Notes: generated by a model not told the origin, from the sequence alone. A stretch of DNA of 64,000 nucleotides from Halopseudomonas salegens (GCF_900105655.1 NZ_LT629787.1:1426001-1490000), one strand, 5' to 3'; positions 36,580 through 46,544 are shown, counted from the stretch's first letter. Numbers and translations: made by a program.

Positions 36580-37407
36580 ATGGAACTTGAAACCTGGAGT
36601 CAGAGTTTTCTCACCGCCCTGACGGGTTTGTGGCAAACCGTGGCATCTTTTATTCCTGACCTGGTAGCGGCTCTGGTCATTGTGCTGCTGGGCTTTGTCG
36701 TCGCCAAAATTGTCGATGCCGTGCTGAGCAAGGGCCTGGCCAAGCTGGGCCTGGATCGCTTGATGCAGGGTGCCGGTGTGCCCAAGTTGCTCAACCGTAT
36801 TGGTGTGCGCAAGCCGGTATCAACGCTGGTCGGCAAGATTATCTACTGGTTTGTGGTGCTGACTTTCATTGTGTCGGCAGCCGAGACCTTGGGCCTGGCG
36901 CGGGTGTCATCGACACTGGATGCCTTTGCCCTCTATTTGCCCAAGGTGTTTGGTGCCGCGTTGATCCTGCTTGCCGGCCTGCTGTTGTCGCACCTGGTCA
37001 ATGGGGTGGTTCGCGGCGCAGCGGAAAGTGTCGGCATCGATTATGCCAGCGGCCTGGGGCGCTTTGTTCAGGGGCTGCTGGTGATCATCACGGTGTCCCT
37101 GGCAATCGGTCAGTTGCAGATCGAAACGGCGCTGCTGAACACGGTCATCGCTATTGTGCTGGTCAGTTTTGGCGCTGCAGCCGCCCTGGCGCTGGGGTTG
37201 GGCAGCCGGCAACTGGTCAGCGAGATCATCGCCGGTATCTATGTGCGTGAGCTTTATCATATCGGCGATGACATTGTTCTCGGCGATATCGCCGGCACGA
37301 TCGAAGAAATCGGCACGGTCAAGACAGTGATTCTGGACGAAACACAAACGTTGATTTCCGTCGCCAACCGCCAACTGCTGGAGCAACGGGTGGATCGGCG
37401 TGTTTAA
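36580..37407 (+). CDS. cmpX: MscS-like cytoplasmic-membrane protein CmpX
   Basis: 275 residues from the ATG at 36580. Membrane helices at about 20-45, 80-100, 118-138 and 170-195, with repeated conserved TM-helix motifs (VVAKIVDAVLSKGLAKLGLDRLM, LLSHLVNGVVRGAAESVGID) and the MscS-like GLGSRQLVSEIIAGIYVRELYHIGDDI beta domain (about 205-265). Lacks the C-terminal domain of full MscS. In P. aeruginosa CmpX affects membrane stress and SigX activity. Sits directly upstream of sigX, from which it is 23 bases away. Confidence 0.88.
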   Translation: MELETWSQSFLTALTGLWQTVASFIPDLVAALVIVLLGFVVAKIVDAVLSKGLAKLGLDRLMQGAGVPKLLNRIGVRKPVSTLVGKIIYWFVVLTFIVSAAETLGLARVSSTLDAFALYLPKVFGAALILLAGLLLSHLVNGVVRGAAESVGIDYASGLGRFVQGLLVIITVSLAIGQLQIETALLNTVIAIVLVSFGAAAALALGLGSRQLVSEIIAGIYVRELYHIGDDIVLGDIAGTIEEIGTVKTVILDETQTLISVANRQLLEQRVDRRV

Positions 37408-37430
37408 GTCGACTACCTGTTGACGGACGC

Positions 37431-38021
37431 GTGCCTTTGACCACCTCGGCTCCGCCATACTCGCGCTATGTTCCTGCTGACCTCAGTGATGAGGCGCTGG
37501 TCGACCGTGCACGGGTGGAACTTTTGCATTCCACGGTGGCGTATGAAGAGTTGATGCGTCGTTATCAGCGGACGGTATTCAATGTATGCGCCCGGTATCT
37601 CGGTAATGAACGTGACGCCGATGATGTGTGCCAGGAAGTTATGTTGAAAGTTTTACACGGTCTCAAGCAATTTGAGGGTAAAGCCAAGTTCAAGACCTGG
37701 CTGTACAGTATTACTTACAATGAATGCATTACCCAGTACCGCAAGGATAAACGTCGACGACGACTCTATGATGCGCTCAGCCTCGACCCGCAGGAAGAGG
37801 CGGTGCCTGACCCGGCGCCACTGGACCCCGGGCACGCCAGTCTTGATCGCGTCCTGATTCACGTTAACCCGGTTGACCGCGAAATACTTGTATTGCGTTT
37901 TGTTGCTGAACTGGAGTTTCAGGAAATTGCCCAGATTATGCACCTGGGTTTGAGTGCAACGAAAATGCGCTATAAACGCGCGCTGGAAAAGCTGCGCAAT
38001 CAGTTGGACAACCCCTTCTAG
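37431..38021 (+). CDS. sigX: ECF sigma factor SigX
   Basis: 196 residues with a GTG start, equal in length to the P. aeruginosa protein as I recall it. Sigma region 2 (YEELMRRYQRTVFNVCARYLGNERDADDVCQEVMLKVLHGL, KFKTWLYSITYNECITQYRK) and region 4 (NPVDREILVLRFVAELEFQEIAQIMHLGLSATKMRYKRALEKLR). No anti-sigma gene is adjacent, as usual for SigX, whose activity depends on membrane stress. Known target: the oprF gene just downstream, plus fatty-acid genes. Confidence 0.94.
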   Translation: MPLTTSAPPYSRYVPADLSDEALVDRARVELLHSTVAYEELMRRYQRTVFNVCARYLGNERDADDVCQEVMLKVLHGLKQFEGKAKFKTWLYSITYNECITQYRKDKRRRRLYDALSLDPQEEAVPDPAPLDPGHASLDRVLIHVNPVDREILVLRFVAELEFQEIAQIMHLGLSATKMRYKRALEKLRNQLDNPF

Positions 38022-38105
38022 TTAAATACTGGCACTTTGGCAGTTGCCGCATTACTGCGCAGGCATGCAACTTTGTTCTATATCCCTGTAGGTTTTATAT
38101 AGGCA

Positions 38106-38114
38106 TGCTATAAT
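38106..38114 (+). promoter_or_regulatory. Extended -10 promoter of oprF
   Basis: TGCTATAAT: a perfect sigma-70 -10 hexamer with the TG extension, 58 bases upstream of the oprF ATG. No good -35 is seen at 17 bases (CTGTAG), which fits an extended -10 promoter. A separate SigX promoter may lie in the same 150-base region but I could not assign it. Confidence 0.6.
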
Positions 38115-38171
38115 TCTTGCGACGTCTGCTATCAACCTAAACGTCCTAATGGAATACATGGGGATTCAAAG

Positions 38172-39143
38172 ATGAAATTGAAAAATACTGTCGGTATCCT
38201 GGTAAGCGCTGCTCTGGCTGTGTCTGCTGCACCAGCCATGGCTCAATATGCAGGTTCTGTCGAAGCATCTGCTTTTGCCAAGCGTTACGACGGCTCCAGC
38301 TCGCGTGATCTGGATCACGGCGGTCTGATCGGCGGTTCGCTGGGTTACTACGTTAACGACAACGTTCTGCTGAACCTGGGTCTGGGTACTTACAACAACC
38401 TGACTCATTCACCCTCCGGTTTTACGCCTGATGACGCTGATGGCCGTCTGGCACAGATCGAAGCGGTTTATCACTTCGGTCAAAGCAACATTCGCCCCTA
38501 CCTGTCTGGTGGCTTTGCTCATCAAGAGCTCGATCAGGCCAGCAGCAGCTCCCGTGATCGTACTACCTACGCCATGATTGGCGGTGGTGTGAAAAACTAC
38601 CTGAACGAGAACTTCTTCGTCAGCGCTGGTGTTGATCTGATGCACGGTATCGACCATGGTCATACCGAGTGGATGGCAGGTGTTGGTCTTGGTTTGAACT
38701 TTGGTGCCAAGTCCGCTCCTGTTGCTGAAGCTGCTCCGGCTCCAGCTCCGGCGCCAGCTCCGGCTCCGGAACCCGCTCCGGACATGCAATCTGTCCGTGT
38801 CGAGCTGGACGTCAAGTTTGACTTTGACCGCGACAGCATCCGTCCTGAGTTCCGTGATGACATCCGTAGCCTGGCTGAGTTCATGAAAACCTATCCTTCG
38901 GTAACAACTACCGTCGAAGGTCATACTGACTCCATCGGCAGTGAGTCTTACAACAAGGGTCTGTCAGAGCGTCGTGCCAGCTCTGTGCGTCAGGCACTGG
39001 TTGATGAAGGCGTCGAAGGTTCACGCATCCGTTCTGCGGGATATGGCGAAGAGCGTCCGATTGCTGACAACAGCACCAACGAAGGTCGCGCCATGAACCG
39101 TCGTGTTGAAGCTGAAGTTGAAGCGCAGGTTGAAGCTCGCTAA
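38172..39143 (+). CDS. oprF: Major outer-membrane porin OprF (OmpA family)
   Basis: 323 residues with signal peptide cleaved after PAMA (about residue 24). N-terminal eight-stranded barrel (about 25-180), an Ala-Pro hinge (EAAPAPAPAPAPAPEPAP, about 185-205) and a C-terminal OmpA peptidoglycan-binding domain (FDFDRDSIRPEF, TVEGHTDSIGSESYNKGLSERRASSVRQAL, NRRVEAEV). It joins outer membrane and cell wall and allows slow solute passage. Unlike P. aeruginosa OprF, which has four cysteines in the hinge region, this protein has no cysteine. Follows sigX, with its own promoter and a strong terminator. Confidence 0.93.
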   Translation: MKLKNTVGILVSAALAVSAAPAMAQYAGSVEASAFAKRYDGSSSRDLDHGGLIGGSLGYYVNDNVLLNLGLGTYNNLTHSPSGFTPDDADGRLAQIEAVYHFGQSNIRPYLSGGFAHQELDQASSSSRDRTTYAMIGGGVKNYLNENFFVSAGVDLMHGIDHGHTEWMAGVGLGLNFGAKSAPVAEAAPAPAPAPAPAPEPAPDMQSVRVELDVKFDFDRDSIRPEFRDDIRSLAEFMKTYPSVTTTVEGHTDSIGSESYNKGLSERRASSVRQALVDEGVEGSRIRSAGYGEERPIADNSTNEGRAMNRRVEAEVEAQVEAR

Positions 39144-39160
39144 ACCGCGTTGCAGCATAA

Positions 39161-39188
39161 AAAAACCCGGCTTCGGCCGGGTTTTTTT
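39161..39188 (+). terminator. Intrinsic terminator after oprF
   Basis: CCCGGC-TTCG-GCCGGG stem with tetraloop, extended by A/T pairs, followed by seven T. Its A-run side could also serve the convergent thioesterase gene. Confidence 0.92.
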
Positions 39189-39226
39189 GTGTCCGTCAGT
39201 TCATCAGCGAGACGGGCAGACCTGCG

Positions 39227-39670
39227 TCAATCGATGCTGTTGACGCCGGGGAAACGAATGCGAAAGTCATCCGGCATCGGCACGACAGTCTTGCTGCGGA
39301 AGTGATAAAAGACAAAACCGGATTTCGCCAGTGCCACCAGCTCACCGCCAACGGCCTTGGTGATGCGGAAGGTGATGTCGCCACCGTATTTGTTCAGATC
39401 CATCAGGCCCACTTCAAACACCAGGCGATCACGGGCAAAGGCTTCGCGCTTATAGGTGGTCGCCAGGTCGGTCACGATAATTCCCGTGTCATTTTCACTG
39501 ACTTCCTCAATACCGAACTGGTACAGGAAGCGTGCTCTGGCTTCGGAAATCATCGAAATCATCGAATCATTGGCCAGGTGACGACCGGAGTTGATGTCAG
39601 TAATACGCACGGTCAGTTGGGTAGTGAAATAAAACTGGTTCTCGGGAAAATCGAGTTGCAGACGAGCCAT
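39227..39670 (-). CDS. Hotdog-fold acyl-CoA thioesterase family protein
   Basis: 147 residues from the ATG at 39670 (MARLQLDFPENQFYFTTQLTVRITDINSGRHLANDSM). The 4HBT-type hotdog motif is visible: RITDINSGRHLANDSMISMISEARARFLYQFG, with Asp and Asn at the usual catalytic-loop positions, then VTDLATTYKREAFARDRLVFEVGL. Family role: hydrolysis of acyl-CoA or 4-hydroxybenzoyl-CoA-like thioesters; the substrate is open. A longer frame from 39811 has no support. It lies between two terminators and is probably transcribed alone. Confidence 0.85.
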   Translation of the reverse strand: MARLQLDFPENQFYFTTQLTVRITDINSGRHLANDSMISMISEARARFLYQFGIEEVSENDTGIIVTDLATTYKREAFARDRLVFEVGLMDLNKYGGDITFRITKAVGGELVALAKSGFVFYHFRSKTVVPMPDDFRIRFPGVNSID

Positions 39671-39769
39671 GGTGAAAGAAAACCTGCTTGCTGGGCTGTG
39701 GGTAAAATAGCCCGGTGAGGGGGAGGGCGACGAAACTGCGGCGCATTTTACGCCAAATGGGGGATGGAA

Positions 39770-39798
39770 AAAAGCAAAAAGGCCACCCGTGGGTGGCC
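39770..39798 (-). terminator. Intrinsic terminator after aceA (minus strand)
   Basis: GGCCACCC (39781-39788) pairs with GGGTGGCC (39791-39798); on the minus strand a T-rich run (complement of 39770-39780) follows. A second small stem CCGGACC-GAA-GGTCCGG lies at 39812-39828 between it and the aceA stop. Confidence 0.8.
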
Positions 39799-39843
39799 TT
39801 TTCGACACCAACCGGACCGAAGGTCCGGTGAGTCAGTCAGCTA

Positions 39844-41442
39844 TTAACCGAACTGGTTCATGGTGTTGTCTTTGCCGCCAGCCTTCAGAGCAGCTTCGCC
39901 AGCGAAGTACTCTTTGTGGTTGTCGCCAATGTCGGAGCCAGCCATGTTCTGGTGCTTGACGCAGGCGATGCCCTGACGGATTTCTTCACGCTGAACACCT
40001 TTCACGTAAGCCAGCATGCCTTGCTCGGCAAAGTAGCCCTTGGCCAGGTTGTCGGTAGACAGGGCCGCAGTGTGGTAGGTGGGCAGAGTGATCAGGTGGT
40101 GGAAGATACCCGCTTCACGTGCAGCGTCTTTCTGGAAGGTACGGATCTTCTCGTCAGCGATCTGAGCCAGCTCGGTTTCGTCATACTCGACGCTCATCAG
40201 CTTGGCGCGGTCGTAGGCAGATACGTCTTTGCCTTCTTCCTGCATGGCATCAAACACTTGCTGACGGAAGTTCAGAGTCCAGTTGAAGGACGGGCTGTTG
40301 TTGTAGACCAGCTTGGCGTTCGGTACCACTTCACGGATACGGTTAACCATGGCAGCGATCTGACCAACGTGCGGCTTCTCGGTTTCAATCCACAGCAGGT
40401 CGGCACCGTTCTGCAGCGAGGTGATGCAGTCCAGAACAACGCGATCTTCGCCAGTGCCCTTGCGGAATTCAAACAGGCCGGAAGCCAGACGCTTGGGACG
40501 CAGCAGCTTGCCATTGGCCTTGACCACAACGTCACCGTTGTTGATGTCGGCAGCGCTGTCGATGTATTCGCCATCGAGGAAGCTGTTGTACTGGTCGCCC
40601 AGGTCGCCCGGCTCGTTGGTAACGGCGATCTGCTTGGTCAGGCCGGCGCCCAGGGAGTCGGTACGGGCAACGATAACACCGTTGTCTACGCCCAGCTCGA
40701 GGAAGGCGTAACGTACGGCGCGGATCTTGGCCAGGAACTCTTCATGGGGAACAGTTACCTTGCCGTCCTGGTGACCGCACTGCTTCTCGTCAGACACCTG
40801 GTTTTCGATCTGGATGCAGCAAGCACCGGCTTCGATCATCTGCTTGGCCAGCAGGTAGGTGGCTTCAGCATTACCGAAACCGGCGTCGATGTCGGCGATG
40901 ATCGGCACAACGTGAGTTTCGTAGTTGTCGATCTGAGACTGGATGTCGGCAGCCTTGGCGTTGTCGCCAGCGTTGCGGGCGTCGTCCAGTGCTACAAACA
41001 GCAGGTCCAGTTCACGGGCATCAGCCTGGCGCAGGAAGGTGTACAGCTCTTCGATCAGGCCGGAAACCGAGGTCTTCTCGTGCATGGACTGGTCAGGCAG
41101 CGGACCGAAATCGGAGCGCAGGGCGGCAACCATCCAGCCGGACAGGTAGAGGTAACGCTTGTTGGTGGTTTTCAGGTGCTTCTTGATCGAAATCAGCTTC
41201 TGCTGACCGATGAAACCATGCCAGCAACCCAGAGACTGGGTGTATGCGGAGGTATCAGCATCGTACTCAGCCATATCTTTGCGCATGATGTCGGCGGTGT
41301 ACTTGGCGATGTCCAGACCGGTTTTGAAACGGTTTTGCGCACGCATGCGAGCGGCGTATTCCGGGTTGATGGCGTTCCAGGGGCTGCCATTGGTCTCTTT
41401 CAGAGCGGCAACGGCCTTGATGTCGTTTTCGTAAGCTGACAT
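39844..41442 (-). CDS. aceA: Isocitrate lyase AceA (long form)
   Basis: 532 residues from the ATG at 41442. This is the long isocitrate lyase class of Pseudomonas (about 530 residues against about 430 in E. coli). The catalytic loop KQCGHQDGK contains Cys222 and His224; the family core PIIADIDAGFGNAEATYLLAKQMIEAGACCIQIENQ and RTDSLGAGL are present. It splits isocitrate into succinate and glyoxylate, the first step of the glyoxylate shunt. A TGTAGT-N14-ACTACA element lies about 400 bases upstream, consistent with RccR-type control (see findings). Transcribed alone; terminator follows. Confidence 0.95.
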   Translation of the reverse strand: MSAYENDIKAVAALKETNGSPWNAINPEYAARMRAQNRFKTGLDIAKYTADIMRKDMAEYDADTSAYTQSLGCWHGFIGQQKLISIKKHLKTTNKRYLYLSGWMVAALRSDFGPLPDQSMHEKTSVSGLIEELYTFLRQADARELDLLFVALDDARNAGDNAKAADIQSQIDNYETHVVPIIADIDAGFGNAEATYLLAKQMIEAGACCIQIENQVSDEKQCGHQDGKVTVPHEEFLAKIRAVRYAFLELGVDNGVIVARTDSLGAGLTKQIAVTNEPGDLGDQYNSFLDGEYIDSAADINNGDVVVKANGKLLRPKRLASGLFEFRKGTGEDRVVLDCITSLQNGADLLWIETEKPHVGQIAAMVNRIREVVPNAKLVYNNSPSFNWTLNFRQQVFDAMQEEGKDVSAYDRAKLMSVEYDETELAQIADEKIRTFQKDAAREAGIFHHLITLPTYHTAALSTDNLAKGYFAEQGMLAYVKGVQREEIRQGIACVKHQNMAGSDIGDNHKEYFAGEAALKAGGKDNTMNQFG

Positions 41443-41878
41443 GGTCAATCCTTCAAAGTTTGCGTTTGGTTGAGCGCGATAGTTCGACCCTGCTCACGCA
41501 GTAGCCGGCTCATGCCCGGGGCGGAAACGTCAAAGGGGGAGACAGGAAAGAAAAGGATGGTCCAAAAAACGGAGAGGTGAACGAACAGGATGTATGACTG
41601 TGCCGTTGGCGTTGTGTGCCGCAAGCTGGACCCGTCATGCAGGCTGATACGTTTGAATCGCTTCCCCGTCCCTCAGGACAACTTTCGTTCCAGTCGCCAC
41701 CTTGTCGAACGGCCTGTTGGGCTGTTGAGACACGCCCCGGTCCTTTGGTGTCGGAACCGGGCCGGGTACCATGTTTCAGGCACCTGGCTAGCGGGAGCGG
41801 GGCAATGATGCGCCCTTCATGGGCTTAAGTCAATTAAAATGTAGTGAAGATCTCGACCGACTACACAGCAGCAACGCC
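41443..41878. other. 436-base intergenic region upstream of aceA
   Basis: No convincing gene. Short frames here (for example 41590-41808) have atypical composition and no ribosome binding site. It holds the operator-like element at 41840-41865, and on the minus strand a TTGACT at 41828-41833 that may be a -35 box, which would give aceA a long untranslated leader. A weak six-base stem (41736-41741 with 41756-41761) lies in the middle. Confidence 0.6.
41840..41865 (-). promoter_or_regulatory. RccR-like long-spacer operator upstream of aceA
   Basis: Perfect inverted hexamers TGTAGT (41840-41845) and ACTACA (41860-41865) separated by 14 bases. From memory, RccR of Pseudomonas fluorescens binds a 28-bp pseudo-palindrome at aceA and a 15-bp version with the same half-sites at aceE. 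The arms here equal those of the 15-bp sites at icd. Confidence 0.6.
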
Positions 41879-42706
41879 TCAGGGTAGCCGCTCTACCATC
41901 AGGCGGATCTGATTGTTGCTGCTGTCGCGGGTACTCAGCCGGCTGGCGGTACCTCGATCCTGGCGCGAGTCGCTGTCACTCAAGTCGCCAATGGTGACCC
42001 ATTCTCCAAGGGGCACGCTGACCTGGGTATCCGTCTGCTGGACATCAATCAGGCCGCTATCCGGGCGGTACTCATCCTGATGGTTGCTGATGCTGATCAG
42101 TGCGTTATCCCCACTCAACCGAACGGTGGCATAGAACCCCTGGGTGGCTGAGTGGTATCGGGTGCTCTGCTGGATTTGTCCATAGGGGCCGATGGTCGTG
42201 TCGGTGATCGGCACGTTCTGGCCACGTTCAATGAGCACCGGATAACCTTCTATGGCGCTGATCTGGCGCAGGCTGTCGCGCTCGGAGCGGGTCTGGCGAT
42301 CAATGATTCTGGCTTGTGCGCCACCGCCGGGCGGTGGTTGACCAATAACCACTTCACCGTACTGCTGGCGAATGCGAGCACCAGCCTGTATGCCGCGCTG
42401 ACTGTCGTTGTCAGCCCCGTCATTGGCGACCGTGATACGCAAGCGATTGGGTTGGCGATCCAGTTGCCGAATCAGGTCGCGCAGTTCCTCGACCCGGGCC
42501 GGGCTGGCGCGCAATATCAGTTGGTTGCCATAGGCTGCTACGCGCTCGTCTTCCTGCAGCATGGGTTGCAGCGCGGGTAGCAGGGCGTCTGCGGTGCTGT
42601 GTTGCAGATCTACGACTTCACTGCTGGCCGCCTGGCTGACGGGCGCGAACAGCAAGAGCAGGCTGAACAGCACAGACAGCAGCCTGGCTGATGGTGAGAC
42701 TTTCAT
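41879..42706 (-). CDS. Exported protein with secretin N-domain fold, no secretin pore
   Basis: 275 residues from the ATG at 42706; signal peptide MKVSPSARLLSVLFSLLLLFAPVSQA. The segment EVVDLQHSTADALLPALQPMLQEDERVAAYGNQLILRASPARVEELRDLIRQLDRQPNRLRITV is a clear secretin N1/NolW-type domain. The rest is beta-rich (GYPVLIERGQNVPITDT, GFYATVRLSGDNALISISN) like part of a secretin barrel edge, but the pore domain is missing. Its ATG overlaps the GNAT gene stop by 4 bases (ATGA), so it is co-translated with that gene and roxA. The function is unknown; the gene is kept at this place in Pseudomonas. Confidence 0.7.
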   Translation of the reverse strand: MKVSPSARLLSVLFSLLLLFAPVSQAASSEVVDLQHSTADALLPALQPMLQEDERVAAYGNQLILRASPARVEELRDLIRQLDRQPNRLRITVANDGADNDSQRGIQAGARIRQQYGEVVIGQPPPGGGAQARIIDRQTRSERDSLRQISAIEGYPVLIERGQNVPITDTTIGPYGQIQQSTRYHSATQGFYATVRLSGDNALISISNHQDEYRPDSGLIDVQQTDTQVSVPLGEWVTIGDLSDSDSRQDRGTASRLSTRDSSNNQIRLMVERLP

Positions 42707-43713
42707 AGCTGAAACCTCCGCAGTTCTGATGGCGTGTGTCCGGATTCCCAGAGCTCCTGGAAGCGTCCTTGCCAACGCTTGACCTGGTCTCGGCTGTAGT
42801 ATCGTATGAACCCCTGTTTTTTCTGCGGCTGCGGCAACATCATCAATCCGGTGCTGTCGGCCAGGCAATAGGCTTGCGGGTCGGATGCCAGTTCCGGATG
42901 TTGTTGCCGGATACTGACGCGACTGGGGAAGCGATGCATTAACTGTGCAAGGCTGTGGCCCTGCAGGAAGTTGCCCGGTAGTTGATCCAGCAATACCTGC
43001 AGGGCGAAACGTGGTTCGCTGGCAATGCGTTGTTCCAGGCAGTCAATCACTCTCTGGCGGTGGCACAGCCAGAGCATCAGGTCGGCGTGATACACGCGCA
43101 GGCTGTGGCGGGTCTGCAAAATCAGGTGGCACAGGTGGTCGCCTGCATTGTCTTCATCCAGCTCGACCAGTTCACTGTCAGTACCCAGCTGCTGAGGCAA
43201 TTCACTGGTATAGCGGGCGCGTGTCGCCACGGGCGGATTGTGGACTTCAAAGCGTCCGGGGGAGGTGAAGTCGATCGGGGGCAGCTCTTTTTCTGCTGCC
43301 GGCCAACGCATTTCCCGGTGCGGTATGCCGGCTTCCATGTATTCTTCCGAACTGATGGCGAAGCCGAGCTTTGCGTAGAAAGGCAGTGCGTGCACCTGGG
43401 CTGAAAGAACCAATGGCGAAAGGCCCTGTGCCTCGGCATGGGCCATGATGTGCAGCATCAGACGTTCGCCAAGCCCTTGCCCGCGCCAGGGGGGCAGTAT
43501 GGCCACCCGGCCGATATGTCCATCAGCCAGTAAACGGGCGGTTCCCGCCGGTTCATCGTCGACGAACAGTAAAAAGTGCGTTGCCTCGGCATCGTCGGCA
43601 TCCCATTCGAGTTCTGCCGGTACCTGTTGCTCATCAACAAAGACCTGGTGGCGAATGCTTTTCAGCGCTTCGTTGCCGTCCCAGGCCACCTGGTTGATGC
43701 GAATGTCAGTCAT
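42703..43713 (-). CDS. GNAT acetyltransferase with C-terminal DUF7931-like domain
   Basis: 336 residues. N-terminal GNAT (1-145) with IRHQVFVDEQQVPAELEWDADDAEATHFLL and the acetyl-CoA loop RVAILPPWRGQGLGERL, then a second domain (about 165-336: ELVELDEDNAGDHLCHLILQTRHSLRVYHADLMLWLCHRQRVIDCL) resembling DUF7931, which has a phospholipase-D-like look but no clear HKD motif. Acceptor unknown. Overlaps roxA upstream by 8 bases and the secretin-N gene downstream by 4 bases, so the three are one translationally coupled unit. Confidence 0.8.
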   Translation of the reverse strand: MTDIRINQVAWDGNEALKSIRHQVFVDEQQVPAELEWDADDAEATHFLLFVDDEPAGTARLLADGHIGRVAILPPWRGQGLGERLMLHIMAHAEAQGLSPLVLSAQVHALPFYAKLGFAISSEEYMEAGIPHREMRWPAAEKELPPIDFTSPGRFEVHNPPVATRARYTSELPQQLGTDSELVELDEDNAGDHLCHLILQTRHSLRVYHADLMLWLCHRQRVIDCLEQRIASEPRFALQVLLDQLPGNFLQGHSLAQLMHRFPSRVSIRQQHPELASDPQAYCLADSTGLMMLPQPQKKQGFIRYYSRDQVKRWQGRFQELWESGHTPSELRRFQL

Positions 43714-44872
43714 CGTCCTCCTCCAGCAGGAGATCTCCCTTGCTCACCAGTTGTACCAGTAGCTGCCAGCCTTCGGTATCCGTCAGCCAGGGCAGCAAGG
43801 CTTCAGCGCTCAGGTAGTCTTCATTGCAGACTAGTTGAACCAGGGGCAATAGAGAAGCCGGAAGCACACAGTGTTCACCACTGGCAAAGAGCTTGATCTC
43901 CGTATCGCTCAGGCGATAGGCCAGGCGCGCGCCGGCGTTGCGCTGCAGGCCATATCCGGTTTGCACGGCATCCTGCAACTCGTTGTCGGCGATCTCTTCA
44001 GCGTTCAGCATCTCCGGGTAGCGAGGTTCGGTCATGAAACGGCCGAACCAGGTTGCCAGAGCCTCCTTGTTTTGGACATGCGTCAGCAGGATTTGTTGCA
44101 AGCGTTCAATGCTGGCGTCATCAATGGCTGCCGGCTGCTCGCTGGGGGTGATGCCCGAATCGTGGTAGCGCTGGTCATCATGTAGCTGTTGAGCCAGGTA
44201 ATCGGTGAAATGCAGCAGGATGTCCTGGTAGCTGGGGGCGCGAAAGCCGATGGACCAGGTAATGCAGTCATCCTCGGCGATGCCGTAGTGGGCGACGCCG
44301 GGTGGCAGGTAAAGCATGTCGCCGGGAGCCAGCAGGTGCTCTTCCTGCTGCTCAAAGTCACGCAGAATGCGCAGGTCGTCATGGGGCAGCAGGGGGCTGT
44401 CGGCGGAGCACTGCTGGCCGATTTTCCAGTGTCTGTGGCCCTGAACCTGAAGCAGGAATACGTCGTAGTTGTCGTAGTGTGGTCCAACACTGCCGCCGGG
44501 AGCGGCAAAGCTGATCATGATGTCATCCAGGCGCCAGCTGGGCAGAAAACGGAAAAGATGCAGCAACTCGCGCACTTCCGGGATGAACTGATCGACCGCC
44601 TGCACCAGCAGGGTCCAGTCCCGCGCCGGCAATTGCTGAAAATCGGATTCGCTGAAGGGGCCGCGTCGCAACTCCCAGGGAGTATGGCCGTGTTCGAGAA
44701 TCAGCCGAGACTCGATGTCGTCTTCCAGCGCCAGGCCGGCCAACTCATCACCACTCAAGGGGTTGTCGAAATCGGGCAGCGCCTGGCGGATCAGGCGTGG
44801 TTTCTGTTGCCAGTAGTCGCGCAGAAAGTCAGCGGGATCGAGTCCGCCGAGCAGTTGATTGGGGGTGGTCAT
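43706..44872 (-). CDS. roxA: Ribosomal protein L16 arginine hydroxylase RoxA (YcfD, JmjC-type)
   Basis: 388 residues from the ATG at 44872. Cupin/JmjC domain with iron ligands His132 and Asp134 in GPHYDNYDVFLLQVQGHRHWKIG and His195 in LPPGVAHYG, then a helical dimerisation and winged-helix-like C-terminus ending in an acidic EEDDD. E. coli YcfD hydroxylates Arg81 of ribosomal protein L16 using 2-oxoglutarate and O2. The same fold and ligand spacing support that role here. Follows purB on the same strand, with a strong hairpin between. Confidence 0.88.
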   Translation of the reverse strand: MTTPNQLLGGLDPADFLRDYWQQKPRLIRQALPDFDNPLSGDELAGLALEDDIESRLILEHGHTPWELRRGPFSESDFQQLPARDWTLLVQAVDQFIPEVRELLHLFRFLPSWRLDDIMISFAAPGGSVGPHYDNYDVFLLQVQGHRHWKIGQQCSADSPLLPHDDLRILRDFEQQEEHLLAPGDMLYLPPGVAHYGIAEDDCITWSIGFRAPSYQDILLHFTDYLAQQLHDDQRYHDSGITPSEQPAAIDDASIERLQQILLTHVQNKEALATWFGRFMTEPRYPEMLNAEEIADNELQDAVQTGYGLQRNAGARLAYRLSDTEIKLFASGEHCVLPASLLPLVQLVCNEDYLSAEALLPWLTDTEGWQLLVQLVSKGDLLLEEDDD

Positions 44873-44948
44873 TAATTGCCTGCCTGATTGGGTGGTGTGC
44901 CGAGGCGGGCATGATAGCAGGCAAAAGCCGTTTGCTTTAACTGGCAAG

Positions 44949-44982
44949 CCCGGCCGCTGGACAATAAAAGCCAGCGGCCGGG
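44949..44982. terminator. Strong hairpin between purB and roxA
   Basis: Perfect 12-bp GC-rich stem (CCCGGCCGCTGG / CCAGCGGCCGGG) with a 10-base loop. No T-run follows on the minus strand, so it may attenuate or protect the purB message rather than stop transcription fully. Confidence 0.6.
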
Positions 44983-45066
44983 TGGATGCCAGTGAGCCAC
45001 TGAATAACGCCTTGCATGCTCAGGCTTTCAGGCTGGCTCGTAATCAAGGCGGTGTTCAGACGCTCC

Positions 45067-46476
<1,410 letters not shown>

Positions 46477-46544
46477 TCAGCGGGTGGCCGGCGGAAAAGA
46501 GGCGCATGATACACCAGCCGGGCGAGGGCGTCATGAGTCAGCGT

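Noticed and set aside
39916..41439. A 507-codon plus-strand frame antisense to aceA
   Set aside because: It is the mirror of a highly biased, well-conserved gene; all its codon signal is explained by aceA.
41590..41828. Two short frames in the aceA upstream region
   Set aside because: No ribosome binding site, overlapping frames with Arg/Cys/Trp-rich products, no known family.
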